Origin: Pseudothioclava nitratireducens
GTDB lineage: Bacteria > Pseudomonadota > Alphaproteobacteria > Rhodobacterales > Rhodobacteraceae
NCBI RefSeq assembly: GCF_029210495.1
Contig: NZ_JARGDK010000011.1
Span: 26,008-90,007, forward strand
Direction of reading: 5' to 3'
DNA: 64,000 nt
A model generated the notes under the pieces. The model was not told where the DNA came from, searched no databases, and worked only from the letters and a program-made list of their open reading frames with translations. Within the stretch, counting starts at the first letter, position 1. Every line of letters begins with the position of its first letter. The translations under genes and the position numbers were made by a program. Positions 29,879-39,090 of the stretch are shown in pieces.

Positions 29879-30910
29879 ATGCGGATTTGTAACGACCTGG
29901 CCGGGGCGATCGGCAACACCCCCCTGATCAAGCTCAAGAAAGCCTCGGAGATGACCGGCTGCTCCATTCTGGGCAAGGCCGAGTTCATGAATCCGGGGCA
30001 ATCCGTGAAGGATCGCGCGGCGCTTTATATCATCAAGGATGCGGTCGCGCGCGGGCTGTTGAAGCCGGGCGGGACGATCGTCGAGGGCACGGCGGGCAAT
30101 ACCGGGATCGGGCTTGCGCTGGTGGGGGCCTCGATGGGGTTCCGCACCGTGATCGTCATTCCCGAGACGCAGAGTCAGGAAAAGAAGGACATGCTGCGGC
30201 TGGCCGGGGCGGAACTCGTGCAGGTGCCAGCGGCGCCCTACAAGAACCCCAACAACTATGTGCGTTATTCGGGGAGGCTGGCCGAAGAACTTGCACGGAC
30301 CGAGCCGAACGGGGCGATCTGGGCCAACCAGTTCGACAATGTCGCCAACCGGCAGGCCCATATCGAGACCACCGGCCCGGAAATCTGGGAACAGACCGGG
30401 GGCAAGGTGGATGGGTTCATCTGCGCGGTGGGTTCGGGCGGGACGCTGGCGGGCGTCGGCATGGCGCTGCAATCCAAGGGCGTGAAGATCGGTCTGGCCG
30501 ATCCGGATGGCGCGGCGCTGCACAGCTTCTACACCGCCGGAGAACTCAGGGCCGAGGGCAGCTCGATTACCGAGGGGATCGGGCAGGGGCGGATCACCGC
30601 CAACCTTGAAGGCTTCACCCCGGACATGAGCTACAACATCCCCGATGCCGAGGCGCTGCCGGTTGTGTTCGATCTGCTGGCCGATGAGGGGCTTTGCGTG
30701 GGCGGCTCGTCGGGCGTCAACGTTGCCGGCGCGATCCGCATGGCGCGCGAGATGGGGCCGGGCCACACCATCGTCACCATTCTGTGCGACTACGGCACGC
30801 GCTACCAGTCCAAGCTGTTCAACCCCGAATTCCTCCATGCCAAGGGCCTGCCGGTTCCGTCCTGGCTGGACATGGCCGGGCGTAGCCTGCCGGAGGTCTT
30901 CGAGGGATGA
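29879..30910 (+). CDS. cysK: cysteine synthase A
   Basis: A 343-residue PLP enzyme that makes cysteine from O-acetylserine and sulfide. The N-P-G-Q-S-V-K-D-R-A motif provides the Schiff-base lysine, and E-G-T-A-G-N-T-G-I-G is the substrate loop. It is longer than the E. coli enzyme (323) and of the fold-type II family. The strong ribosome site AGGGAGGG precedes ATG 29879. CysK activity is linked to tellurite tolerance, which fits the trgAB neighbours. Its stop overlaps mscS as ATGA. Confidence 0.92.
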   Translation: MRICNDLAGAIGNTPLIKLKKASEMTGCSILGKAEFMNPGQSVKDRAALYIIKDAVARGLLKPGGTIVEGTAGNTGIGLALVGASMGFRTVIVIPETQSQEKKDMLRLAGAELVQVPAAPYKNPNNYVRYSGRLAEELARTEPNGAIWANQFDNVANRQAHIETTGPEIWEQTGGKVDGFICAVGSGGTLAGVGMALQSKGVKIGLADPDGAALHSFYTAGELRAEGSSITEGIGQGRITANLEGFTPDMSYNIPDAEALPVVFDLLADEGLCVGGSSGVNVAGAIRMAREMGPGHTIVTILCDYGTRYQSKLFNPEFLHAKGLPVPSWLDMAGRSLPEVFEG

Positions 30911-33420
30911 TCTTGCATATCCTGCGGGTTCTGGCCCTCGCGCTGCTCTGTGCGATGCCGGTGGCGGCGCAGGAAAGCACCGCGCCCGATTACGCGGCAT
31001 GGGAGCGGGTGGCCTCCGATGTTCAGGACGCGGTGTCCGGAGCCGAGATTTCGGACCAGCGCCTGTCCGAGATGCGGGCCGATATCGTGCGCTGGCGCAA
31101 TCAGTTCATCGGCGCGCAGAGCGCGGGCAGCGATCAGATCGGCACATTAAAAGCCCAGATCGAGGCGCTTGGCCCGGCCCCTGCCGAAGGGGAGAGCGAG
31201 GACGCGACCATCGCGGCGCGGCGCAGCGAGCTGAACAGCACGCTGGCGAAGCTGCAAGCGCCAAGCCTTGCTGCGACCGAGGCCGCAAGCCGGGCCGACG
31301 GGATCATCCGCAATATCGACCGGCTGATCCGTGAACGACAGGCCGACAAGCTGTTGCGGCTGTCGCCCTCGGCGGCAAACCCTGTCAACTGGCCCGCGGC
31401 GGTGTCGCTGTTCCGCTGGATGGGGGCGTGGATCTACGACGAGACGGTGTGGCGATTCACCCGGCCGATCAACTGGGACACGCTGCGCAACAACGCGCCG
31501 CTGATTGCGGGTCTTGTGCTGGTCGCCGCCGTGCTGCTGCTGCGGGGCGGGCGCTGGATGGGGCGGCTGACCGAGTGGCTGCTCGACAAGACCTCGATGC
31601 GCGGGCGCGAGCTGATCTCTGGCGTGGTGTCTTTCGGACAGGTCCTGTTGCCGGTTCTGGGCGCCGTTCTGCTGACGCTGGCCCTCGCACGGACAGCCTT
31701 CTTTGGCCCGATCATACTCGGGTTTTTCAATCTGCTGCCTTGGGTGCTTTTCGTGATCCTGATGGGGTGGTGGCTTGGTGGCCGCATTTTCCCGACCCGT
31801 TCGGGCATGGTCAGCGCCTTGAATATTGCCGAGGCAGGCCGCGCCGAAGGGCGGTTCCATGCGCTGATGCTTGGGCTGGCCCTAGGTTTGAATGCGCTTC
31901 TGAGCGATTGGATCGCGCCCCGCGCGCAGGACTATCTGGGGGGCTCGGGCGATGTCGCCCCGGAAAAAGCCGCCGAGGTTGCAGTGCGCGCGGATGCGGC
32001 CATCTCTGTGCTTTCGGTGCCGCTTCAGGTTTTTGCGGCGCTGATCCTGTTCCGCATGGGGCAGCTTCTGCGCCGGCAGGAGGGGCTGCGCCGCGCAACA
32101 GATGACGATGCCGCGTTTCGTTACCGGCTGCTCCGCTGGCTGGGAAATGCGCTGATCGTGATCTCGGTCGTGGCACCGACGCTTGGGGTGATCGGCTATG
32201 TCAGCGCGGCAAATGCGCTGATCTGGCCCGCCGTGCTGACGCTGGCCGTGGTGGCCGTTCTGGCGGTGCTTCAGGGGTTCGTTGCCGAAGCCTATGAGCT
32301 TGTCGCGCGCCATGAAGAACACCCGCGCGAGGGGCTGATCCCGGTGCTGGCGGGGTTCGTTCTGGTGTTGCTCGCGCTGCCGGTTCTGGCGCTGATCTGG
32401 GGCGTGCGGGTCGAGGACCTGATGGAGCTTTGGACCGCCTTCCGCACCGGTATATCGGTCGGTGGCGTGCGGATTTCGCCCGGCGTGTTCCTGACCCTCG
32501 CGATTGTCTTCGTGATCGGCTACATGGCGACCCGGCTTTTGCAGAGCGCGCTGAAATCCTCGATCCTGCCCAAGACCCGGATCGACAAGGGCGGCCAGAA
32601 CGCGATCGTTTCGGGCACGGGCTATGTCGGCATCTTCGTCGCCGCGCTGATCGCGATCTCGACGGCAGGCATTGACCTCAGCTCGCTCGCCATCGTTGCC
32701 GGTGCGCTGTCGGTCGGGATCGGTTTCGGCCTTCAGAATATCGTGTCGAACTTCGTCTCGGGGATCATCCTGCTGATCGAGCGCCCGATCTCGGAGGGCG
32801 ACTGGATCGAGGTCGGCACCCAGCAGGGCATCGTCAAGGCGATCTCGGTGCGCTCGACCATCATTGAAACCTTCGACCGCACCGATGTGATCGTGCCCAA
32901 CGCGGACCTCGTGTCGGGGCAGGTGACCAACTGGACGCGCGGCAACAAGACGGGGCGGCTGATCGTGCCGGTGGGCGTGGCCTATGGCTCTGACACGCGC
33001 AAGATTGCCAAGACGCTGCTTGAGATCGCCGAAAGCCACCCGCTTGTGATGATGCAGCCCGAGCCGCAATGCCTGTTCGTGGGCTTTGGCGCGGATAGCC
33101 TCAATTTCGAGATCCGGGCGATGCTGTCGGACGTGAATTTCAAGATGCGCGTGCTCTCGGAGATGAACCACCAGATTGCCGAGCGCTTTACTGCGGAAGG
33201 CGTCGAAATTCCCTTCGCGCAGCGCGACATCTGGCTGCGCAATCCCGAGACCATCGCACCGCCGCCGCGCTCCTTTGGGGCGGCGCAGGCGACGGCGGGG
33301 GCCGGGGATCTCGGAACGCCCATGCCGGGCGAGGGCTATGAGAAGCCTGCCCACCGCGATGCCGAGGATAGCCCGCAGCTCTCCGATAACGACGGGGCCG
33401 AGGAGGGGGACGACCGCTGA
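30907..33420 (+). CDS. large mechanosensitive channel, MscS family with DUF3772
   Basis: An 837-residue inner-membrane protein. A signal-like N-terminus ends V-A-A-Q, followed by a periplasmic coiled-coil region (about 25-150) of DUF3772 type. About ten hydrophobic helices come next, then the MscS core: the glycine/alanine-rich pore helix V-A-G-A-L-S-V-G-I-G-F-G-L-Q-N-I-V-S-N-F and the cytoplasmic R-P-I-S-E-G-D-W-I-E-V domain. It releases solutes on hypo-osmotic shock. It is coupled to cysK upstream and alaX downstream (TGATG). Confidence 0.9.
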   Translation: MILHILRVLALALLCAMPVAAQESTAPDYAAWERVASDVQDAVSGAEISDQRLSEMRADIVRWRNQFIGAQSAGSDQIGTLKAQIEALGPAPAEGESEDATIAARRSELNSTLAKLQAPSLAATEAASRADGIIRNIDRLIRERQADKLLRLSPSAANPVNWPAAVSLFRWMGAWIYDETVWRFTRPINWDTLRNNAPLIAGLVLVAAVLLLRGGRWMGRLTEWLLDKTSMRGRELISGVVSFGQVLLPVLGAVLLTLALARTAFFGPIILGFFNLLPWVLFVILMGWWLGGRIFPTRSGMVSALNIAEAGRAEGRFHALMLGLALGLNALLSDWIAPRAQDYLGGSGDVAPEKAAEVAVRADAAISVLSVPLQVFAALILFRMGQLLRRQEGLRRATDDDAAFRYRLLRWLGNALIVISVVAPTLGVIGYVSAANALIWPAVLTLAVVAVLAVLQGFVAEAYELVARHEEHPREGLIPVLAGFVLVLLALPVLALIWGVRVEDLMELWTAFRTGISVGGVRISPGVFLTLAIVFVIGYMATRLLQSALKSSILPKTRIDKGGQNAIVSGTGYVGIFVAALIAISTAGIDLSSLAIVAGALSVGIGFGLQNIVSNFVSGIILLIERPISEGDWIEVGTQQGIVKAISVRSTIIETFDRTDVIVPNADLVSGQVTNWTRGNKTGRLIVPVGVAYGSDTRKIAKTLLEIAESHPLVMMQPEPQCLFVGFGADSLNFEIRAMLSDVNFKMRVLSEMNHQIAERFTAEGVEIPFAQRDIWLRNPETIAPPPRSFGAAQATAGAGDLGTPMPGEGYEKPAHRDAEDSPQLSDNDGAEEGDDR

Positions 33421-34145
33421 TGCAGGGGCAGATGTATCGCCTTCAGCCCTATGCCCGCGAACTGGTGACCGAGGTTGTCGGTCATACGCCAGAGGGCGGC
33501 GTGCTCTGCGCCGATAGCATCTTCTATCCGACCGGTGGCGGTCAGCCGGGCGACGCAGGGACGCTGGTCTGGGCGGGCGGCGCGCTGGAGGTCGCAACCG
33601 CGATCAAGGCTCCCGAGAATGCCCCTGCGCCGGTGATCCTCGTGCCCGCCGAGCCCGCGCCGCTGCCGCCGGTGGGAACACAGGTGACGCAGAGCCTCGA
33701 CTGGGAGCGCCGCCATCGCCATATGCGCGTGCACACCGCCTTGCATCTTTTGTCCGTTGTGATCCCCCTGCCGGTTTCAGGTGGCGCGATTGGCACCGAG
33801 AAGGGGCGGCTCGATTTCGACATGCCAGAACCCCCCGAGGATATCTCCGCGATTGACGCCCGGCTGAACGCAATGATCGCCGCCGATCTGCAGGTGCGCG
33901 AAGAGTGGATTTCGGATGAAGAGCTTGCCGCCAATCCGGGGCTGGTCAAAACGATGTCCGTCGCGCCGCCGACGGGGCAGGGCTGGGTTCGGCTCATCCG
34001 GATCGGGGAGGGTGCGGCGCAGGTCGATCTGCAACCCTGCGGCGGTACGCATGTCGCCTCGACTGCGGAAATTGGCCCGGTGCGGATCGGCAAACTGGAG
34101 AAAAAGGGCAAGCGCAATCGCCGTGTGAGCCTGCATCTGGCCTGA
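33420..34145 (+). CDS. alanyl-tRNA editing protein (AlaX type)
   Basis: A 241-residue stand-alone editing domain related to the AlaRS C-terminal region; it hydrolyses Ser-tRNA(Ala) or Gly-tRNA(Ala). Zinc ligands are visible in M-R-V-H-T-A-L-H-L-L (HxxxH) and Q-P-C-G-G-T-H (CxxxH). F-Y-P-T-G-G-G-Q-P-G-D near the start matches AlaRS. It overlaps the mscS stop by one base, so it closes the trg-cys-mscS-alaX run. Confidence 0.9.
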   Translation: MQGQMYRLQPYARELVTEVVGHTPEGGVLCADSIFYPTGGGQPGDAGTLVWAGGALEVATAIKAPENAPAPVILVPAEPAPLPPVGTQVTQSLDWERRHRHMRVHTALHLLSVVIPLPVSGGAIGTEKGRLDFDMPEPPEDISAIDARLNAMIAADLQVREEWISDEELAANPGLVKTMSVAPPTGQGWVRLIRIGEGAAQVDLQPCGGTHVASTAEIGPVRIGKLEKKGKRNRRVSLHLA

Positions 34146-34229
34146 CGCCCGGTAAGTCCCGTCCCTTGGTTCAAAGGTTGACCGCTCTGACGCTGGCGGT
34201 CCATGCTCGACCAAACGCTTGGAGGGACC

Positions 34230-34697
34230 ATGTTCAAACAGTCGATGCTGGCGGCCTGCGCGGCTTTGGGTCTTTCAGGCTGTGAAGTGCCCGTCATGAT
34301 CGCCGCAGAGGCCAATGACGGGAAATGGCTGACCAAGGGGCGGAGCGTCTTCGAGATCGAGTTCCCGGCGGTGATGATCGTTCAGGTCGAGCGCGTCGGC
34401 GAGGAAGTGCTGACCGGCACGCTCTTGGGGCATGCCAATGGCACGGCGCGCTATGCGCTGACCGGGCCCAACTGGGGGGCTTGCGAGGGCGCCTACGACA
34501 AGACGGGGATGAGCACCTTCTCCTGTGCCAACGGGCTTGGGTTCTCCGTGAATCTTGGGGAGCAACGCGCCAAGATGTCGGGACACCACATCGTGTCGGG
34601 CGCCCATCGTGGGCGCAATTTCGTGTCGATCCTCGGCTGGGGCAATGAAGCCTCGGAGCCTCTGCTGCGCGGCTACTTGAAAGGGCGGGCTGGCTGA
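34230..34697 (+). CDS. putative lipoprotein of unknown function
   Basis: A 155-residue protein starting MFKQSMLAACAALGLSGCEV, with the lipobox L-S-G-C, so the mature protein is probably lipid-anchored. GGAGGG lies just before ATG 34230. The mature part is beta-rich with two further cysteines (W-G-A-C and F-S-C) that could pair. No known domain was recognised. It converges on the AI-2E-type gene with seven bases between stops. Confidence 0.75.
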   Translation: MFKQSMLAACAALGLSGCEVPVMIAAEANDGKWLTKGRSVFEIEFPAVMIVQVERVGEEVLTGTLLGHANGTARYALTGPNWGACEGAYDKTGMSTFSCANGLGFSVNLGEQRAKMSGHHIVSGAHRGRNFVSILGWGNEASEPLLRGYLKGRAG

Positions 34698-34704
34698 AGC
34701 CGGC

Positions 34705-35814
34705 TTAGTTGTCCTGCTCGGGCAGCCCTTCGCGCGAGAGCATGACGGCCAGCGGGCGCAGCGTCGGAGAGGTCGCGCAGACGATCATCAGCGCCACCAT
34801 GATCGGCACCGCGAGGAACATCCCCGGCAGGCCCCAGACCGCGCCCCAGAAGGCCAGCGAGATGATGATCCCGAAGCTCGAGAGCCGCAGCGCGCGGCCC
34901 ATTAGCATCGGGTCGATCACATTGCCGATCACGAACTGGATCATCCCGATCACAAGGAAGGTTCCCAAGGCCGAGGGGGCATCCTGCGTGAGCACATAGA
35001 CCGCCAGCGCGGCGAGCACCGTCGAAATGATCGAGCCGATCGAGGGAATGAAATTGAGCGCGAAGGTCAGCACCGCGACCGGCATCGCGAGGCCAAAGCC
35101 CGCCACCTTGAAGACGCCATAGACCGCGGCGCCCGTGACCACCGAGACCATCGCCTTCACCAGCAGATAGTGGTTGACCCGGCGCATGATCGAGCTGCCC
35201 ATAGCCGCCACCCGCGTGGCGCTTTGTTCGTCGCCCATGAGGCTCACAAGCTTGGCGTGGAACCAGATCCGCTCGGCAAAGAGGAAGCCCACGAAGAGTG
35301 TGATCAGCACTGTGGCCGAGAGCAGGTTCGAGGCCTGACCCGCCAGCGTGGACAAGTAGCCGGCCACCTCGATGCTCTGCATCGATTCCAGCACCGCCGC
35401 CTCGACATCCGCGCCCATCCAGCCGAACAGCTCGGCAATGGCGCGCTGCGCAGGGCCCGCGTAGGCGAGAACCATCGTCACCACCTCATTGGCCTGTGTC
35501 AGCAGCACCGCCGAAAGCGTCATCAGCCCCGACGCGATCAGGATCAGCGCGGCGACCGAGGCAAGCCACGGCGGAATCCGCACCGGGCCCACATGCAGCC
35601 GCGCAATCGCGTTGATTGCCTCGGAGGTGAGCGAAAACAGGATGATCGCAATGGCCAGTGAAATCAGGATGAACCGCGCCTGCACCAGCAGGAACAGAAT
35701 GAGCGCGAAGGCGATGATGCCCAGAAGCACGTTCGTCAACTGGCGCGGTTCGCGCCGCCGCTCCTCATGAAGGGGCGGGGGGGTGCCGTGCTCGGCTGTG
35801 TCTTTCATCGCCAT
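34705..35814 (-). CDS. AI-2E family transporter (PerM-like)
   Basis: A 369-residue protein with about eight transmembrane helices in the PerM/AI-2E arrangement. The late motif F-I-P-S-I-G-S-I-I-S-T-V and the I-G-N-V-I-D-P-M-L-M-G segment are typical. Members export autoinducer-2-like compounds or ions; the substrate is not predictable here. Start ATG 35814 has AAGGA upstream. The tRNA-Ser gene diverges from it. Confidence 0.9.
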   Translation of the reverse strand: MAMKDTAEHGTPPPLHEERRREPRQLTNVLLGIIAFALILFLLVQARFILISLAIAIILFSLTSEAINAIARLHVGPVRIPPWLASVAALILIASGLMTLSAVLLTQANEVVTMVLAYAGPAQRAIAELFGWMGADVEAAVLESMQSIEVAGYLSTLAGQASNLLSATVLITLFVGFLFAERIWFHAKLVSLMGDEQSATRVAAMGSSIMRRVNHYLLVKAMVSVVTGAAVYGVFKVAGFGLAMPVAVLTFALNFIPSIGSIISTVLAALAVYVLTQDAPSALGTFLVIGMIQFVIGNVIDPMLMGRALRLSSFGIIISLAFWGAVWGLPGMFLAVPIMVALMIVCATSPTLRPLAVMLSREGLPEQDN

Positions 35815-35972
35815 TCTGTCCTTGGGGCCCGGCTTATCTCGGGGCGCGCGCCCCTCAGCCTAAGACCGCGCGCGCCGCTTTACAAGCAGCGGGCGGGGAG
35901 AGTGGAGAACCAAGAGTTTTTGCGCGATCTGCCCCTTGCATCCGGTAGGCGCTTTCGGCTAGACCCGCCGAC

Positions 35973-36062
35973 GGACGGGTGGCCGAGTGGTCGAAGGCGC
36001 ACGCCTGGAAAGTGTGTAGGCGGGGAACCGTCTCGAGGGTTCGAATCCCTTCCCGTCCGCCA
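35973..36062 (+). tRNA. tRNA-Ser (anticodon GGA)
   Basis: A 90-nt cloverleaf with acceptor stem GGACGGG / CCCGTCC, discriminator G and encoded CCA. It has a D arm beginning TGGCCGAGTGG, anticodon loop C-T-GGA-A-A, a long class II variable arm and T arm GGGTTCGAATCCC. The class II variable arm and GGA anticodon identify it as serine (UCC/UCU codons). tRNA-Ser genes are common integration targets, and the sequence to its right has a different character. Confidence 0.97.
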
Positions 36063-36087
36063 GCTTACAGTTGCGAAACTGAAAATG

Positions 36088-36115
36088 GGTCCCTCACGGG
36101 GCCTTTTTTCTTTTT
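36088..36115 (+). terminator. tRNA-Ser intrinsic terminator
   Basis: A six-base stem GGTCCC / GGGGCC (one G-T pair) with the loop TCAC, followed by a T-rich tract TTTTTTCTTTTT. It starts 26 bases after the tRNA CCA end and should end its transcript. Confidence 0.85.
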
Positions 36116-36570
36116 ATTCCAAAGGGGTTTAGCTGTCCAATGCGAACTTCGGAGACTGGCAAATTCACCAAAATCGGTCTCTGAACGCCTCACGTCTCTT
36201 TCCGACCGAACTGGTCTTCTGAAAGTTCGGATTCAAAAGTTCATTCGTTATCAGTGACTTGAGGATTTTGTGAATCCGAACTGTTCGGGAGTGAGTGTGA
36301 TGTTCGAGAGGCGCTGGCGACGAAAAACAGACTATTCTTGATGGTTGCAACAGCTGCAAGGCTGCGCACGGCCTCCTGTGCCATTCTTCAGCCTCGGCTG
36401 GGCAAGTTTCTCAGGCAGCAGTATATGAAGCAGTGGCCAGATCTTTCATTTGGGGTCCGAACCGCGGTGTGAACCTATCTGAGCCAAGCTGCGGCTCTCA
36501 AGGAGCGGCGCAAGTGCGTGGACGGACACAAGCTCGAATTCGTCTGGTAGCACTGACCACGAGCGCGTTT

Positions 36571-36618
36571 ATTGCAAGTTATATTTAATACTTGATTGAA
36601 TGAAATATTTCTTGCAAT
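36571..36618. promoter_or_regulatory. candidate RpiR operator
   Basis: ATTGCAAG (36571-36578) and its exact reverse complement CTTGCAAT (36611-36618) frame a 32-base AT-rich spacer, 36 bases before the regulator start. The inner flanks (TTATATT / AATATTT) extend the partial symmetry. The position fits autoregulation by the downstream RpiR-type protein, but this is inference. Confidence 0.5.
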
Positions 36619-36653
36619 TTGGTGATCGTCCTTAGCTTCAGAAAGTTTTGCTC

Positions 36654-37532
36654 GTGACTGACTCGCTGGAAAAACGCCTAGAAAACGCGCTCCTCAATGG
36701 GTCGAAGTCGGATAAGAAAATCGCCAATTTCATGAAGGGCGCATTGAACGATTTACCGTTCGAGACCGCCTCAAGTGTCGCAACCAAGGTCAAGGTGAGC
36801 GAAGCGACGGTTGGCCGATTTTGCAGAACACTTGGTTACGCCAGCTTCAAGGATCTCAAGAGCCACCTGCAGAATGATATCGCGCATAATCCTTGGCTTA
36901 TGAGCGACCGCTTGCGCGAGTTGCAAGACAGCGCTGCTGGAGATGACACCGGTTTGACCCGAGGAATGGAGTTGGAGATAGCCGGTGTTGTTAGCGTCTA
37001 CGAGATTGCCAGATCTGCCGAATGGCAACAAGTCGTAGAACGGCTTGCCAACATACATCGCGTCTTTGTTGCTGGGTTTCAGACTGAACGCGGTATCGCG
37101 CAATATTTTGCAAACCAACTTCAATATATCCGCGACCGGGTAACACTTCTTGATCTTTCGGGCGGTAACTTTGTCGAGGCTCTGGTCTCGGATGGGGATG
37201 CATGCCTCGTGATGTTCGAGGCGCGGCGCTACTCGCGTCTGGCAAAGGTTCTGGCCCAAGAGGCACAAGCTGCGGGAATTCCGGTCACTCTTGTGACGGA
37301 CGTATATTGTGACTGGGGATTTGCCGCCGCAGACGAGGTTTTTGCGGTGCCGACCCAATTTAACCAGTTCTGGGATTCGACGGCACTCATGGCCAGCTTG
37401 TCGAACCTGATGATCAACGGCGTCTTTAAAGAGCTTGGCCCCGAGGTGGATCTACGACTTGAAAAGATCGCGCGGCTCTACGGTCGCGTGACGGGTCATG
37501 TCGGCGATCCACTGACACAAGTTGCGAAATAA
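36654..37532 (+). CDS. RpiR/MurR family transcriptional regulator
   Basis: A 292-residue protein. The N-terminal HTH_6 domain (about residues 1-75) contains S-S-V-A-T-K-V-K-V-S-E-A-T-V-G-R-F-C-R. The C-terminal SIS domain (about 120-265) is expected to bind a phosphosugar-like or amino-acid-derived ligand. GTG 36654 (M-T-D-S-L-E-K) is the likely start; TTG 36648 is possible. It heads the amino-acid transport/racemase operon, 28 bases before the binding-protein gene, and probably controls it. Confidence 0.87.
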   Translation: MTDSLEKRLENALLNGSKSDKKIANFMKGALNDLPFETASSVATKVKVSEATVGRFCRTLGYASFKDLKSHLQNDIAHNPWLMSDRLRELQDSAAGDDTGLTRGMELEIAGVVSVYEIARSAEWQQVVERLANIHRVFVAGFQTERGIAQYFANQLQYIRDRVTLLDLSGGNFVEALVSDGDACLVMFEARRYSRLAKVLAQEAQAAGIPVTLVTDVYCDWGFAAADEVFAVPTQFNQFWDSTALMASLSNLMINGVFKELGPEVDLRLEKIARLYGRVTGHVGDPLTQVAK

Positions 37533-37560
37533 AAACTGAAATCCAACAGGAGGAAACGAA

Positions 37561-38346
37561 ATGAAACTCTTTAATAGGCATGTTGCGGCGATTGCGCTGA
37601 CGCTTGCGGGCGGGCTGGTGGCGACCTCCGCCTCGGCCGAGACGCTTCGGCTGGGCACAGAGGGTGCTTACCCTCCGTTCAACTATATTGAATCGGATGG
37701 TAAAATCGCAGGCTTCGACGTCGAGATCGGGTTGGAGCTGTGCAAGCGCATCGGCGTGGAATGTGACCTTGTCGCGCAGGATTGGGACGGGATTATCCCA
37801 GGCCTACTGGCGAACAAATATGACTTTATCATCGCCTCGATGTTCATCACCGAAGAGCGCAAGAAGCAGGTCGATTTCACCGATCCCTACTATCTTGCCG
37901 CGATGACCCATGTTGTGCCGAAGGGCTCGGGTATCACGGAGTTCACCAATGAGGCCCTTGCGGGTAAGGTGATCGGTGCACAGTCGGGAACGACGCAGGC
38001 AGATTACGCCGAAGCAACATATCCCGATGCCGATATTCGTCTTTATCCGACGCAGGATGAGCTGAACCTCGACATGGCGAGCGGTCGCGTCGATCTGCAG
38101 GTCGGTGATATGCTTCCGATGCTGGATTGGACGAAAAAGACCGAGGATGGCGCTTGCTGTGAACTCGCGGGTGAGCCGATCACCGATCCCAAGTTTGTGG
38201 GAGACGGTGTAGGTATTGCGGTGCGTCAGGAAGATGATGATCTGCGCGAAAAGCTGAATGTGGCGCTAAAGGACATCCGAGCAGACGGCACGTATAAAGC
38301 CATCAATGACAAGTATTTCGACATAGACATCTATACGATGAAGTGA
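37561..38346 (+). CDS. polar amino-acid ABC transporter substrate-binding protein
   Basis: A 261-residue periplasmic protein with a signal peptide ending T-S-A-S-A. The mature start T-L-R-L-G-T-E-G-A-Y-P-P-F-N-Y and G-F-D-V-E-I-G are the family 3 (HisJ/ArgT) signature, and L-A-G-K-V-I-G-A-Q-S-G-T-T lies in the second lobe. The pocket suits a polar or basic amino acid or opine. AGGAGG lies nine bases before ATG. Two permeases and an ATPase follow. Confidence 0.9.
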   Translation: MKLFNRHVAAIALTLAGGLVATSASAETLRLGTEGAYPPFNYIESDGKIAGFDVEIGLELCKRIGVECDLVAQDWDGIIPGLLANKYDFIIASMFITEERKKQVDFTDPYYLAAMTHVVPKGSGITEFTNEALAGKVIGAQSGTTQADYAEATYPDADIRLYPTQDELNLDMASGRVDLQVGDMLPMLDWTKKTEDGACCELAGEPITDPKFVGDGVGIAVRQEDDDLREKLNVALKDIRADGTYKAINDKYFDIDIYTMK

Positions 38347-38379
38347 TGTCAAAAGATCCCCTGACCGAAAGACTGACCC

Positions 38380-39090
38380 ATGTTTGAACTCTTCGCATTC
38401 GGCGATACCGGTTGGGGGGATGAAATCCTGCGAGGGCTGGCTGTCACTGTGCAGTTGGCCATCGTGACCCTGCCCTTGGGGCTGGCCTTGGGGTTTGTTG
38501 TGGCTTCGGCCTCCATGTCCAAACTTCGCGCCCTTCGTTTTATGGGTGTTGGCTACACCACGGTGATGCGCGGCCTACCCGAAATTCTGACCTTGTTTGT
38601 GGTCTATAACGGCGTGGGGCTTTTGCTGAACATCGTCATGCAAAAGCTGAACCCCGAGGCTCCGCCCAGTGACTTCAGCCCATTTGCCGCCGGTGTCATC
38701 GCGCTTGGCATGGTGGTTGGAGCTTTTGCCGCCGAGGTTCTGCGCGGGGCGTTTCAGTCGCTCGACCGGGGCCAGATCGAGGCCGGTCGCGCGGTGGGCA
38801 TGACTGAGGGGCAGATCTTCCGCCGTATCAAACTGCCGCAGGTCTGGCGTTTTGCGCTGCCGGGGTTGGGCAACCTTTGGATCAATATGCTGAAAGACAC
38901 CGCACTGGTATCGGTCATCGCGCTGGACGATCTGATGCGCATGACCAAGGTCGCCGTAGGGGTGACCAAGAAGCCCTTTACCTTCTACCTTGCGGCTTGC
39001 CTGCTGTACTGGGCGATGTGCGTATTTTCTGAGGTCGTTCTGGCGCGAATGGAGCGCCACGCGAGCCGCGGTGTTCGGAGGGCCTCGTGA
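38380..39090 (+). CDS. polar amino-acid ABC transporter permease 1
   Basis: A 236-residue HisQ/HisM-type inner-membrane permease with about five helices. The EAA loop reads G-Q-I-E-A-G-R-A-V-G-M-T-E-G-Q-I-F, where it docks the ATPase. It pairs with the next permease, whose start overlaps its stop (TGATG), to form the heterodimeric channel. Confidence 0.9.
   Translation: MFELFAFGDTGWGDEILRGLAVTVQLAIVTLPLGLALGFVVASASMSKLRALRFMGVGYTTVMRGLPEILTLFVVYNGVGLLLNIVMQKLNPEAPPSDFSPFAAGVIALGMVVGAFAAEVLRGAFQSLDRGQIEAGRAVGMTEGQIFRRIKLPQVWRFALPGLGNLWINMLKDTALVSVIALDDLMRMTKVAVGVTKKPFTFYLAACLLYWAMCVFSEVVLARMERHASRGVRRAS

Larger units (their letters stand above)
36063..36653. other. non-coding junction region with a 12-base inverted repeat
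   Basis: About 590 bases without a convincing gene between tRNA-Ser and the RpiR regulator. AGTTCGGATTCA (36224-36235) is repeated in reverse complement at 36271-36282, and CCGAACTG occurs twice more nearby. Base composition is lower in GC than the core. It may be the scar of an old integration at the tRNA or a worn mobile element; no transposase remnant was recognised. Confidence 0.6.

Noticed and set aside
36300..36560. Possible remnant of a mobile-element gene after tRNA-Ser
   Set aside because: Only a short open stretch ending before 36553 with no recognisable motif; could not be tied to any family.
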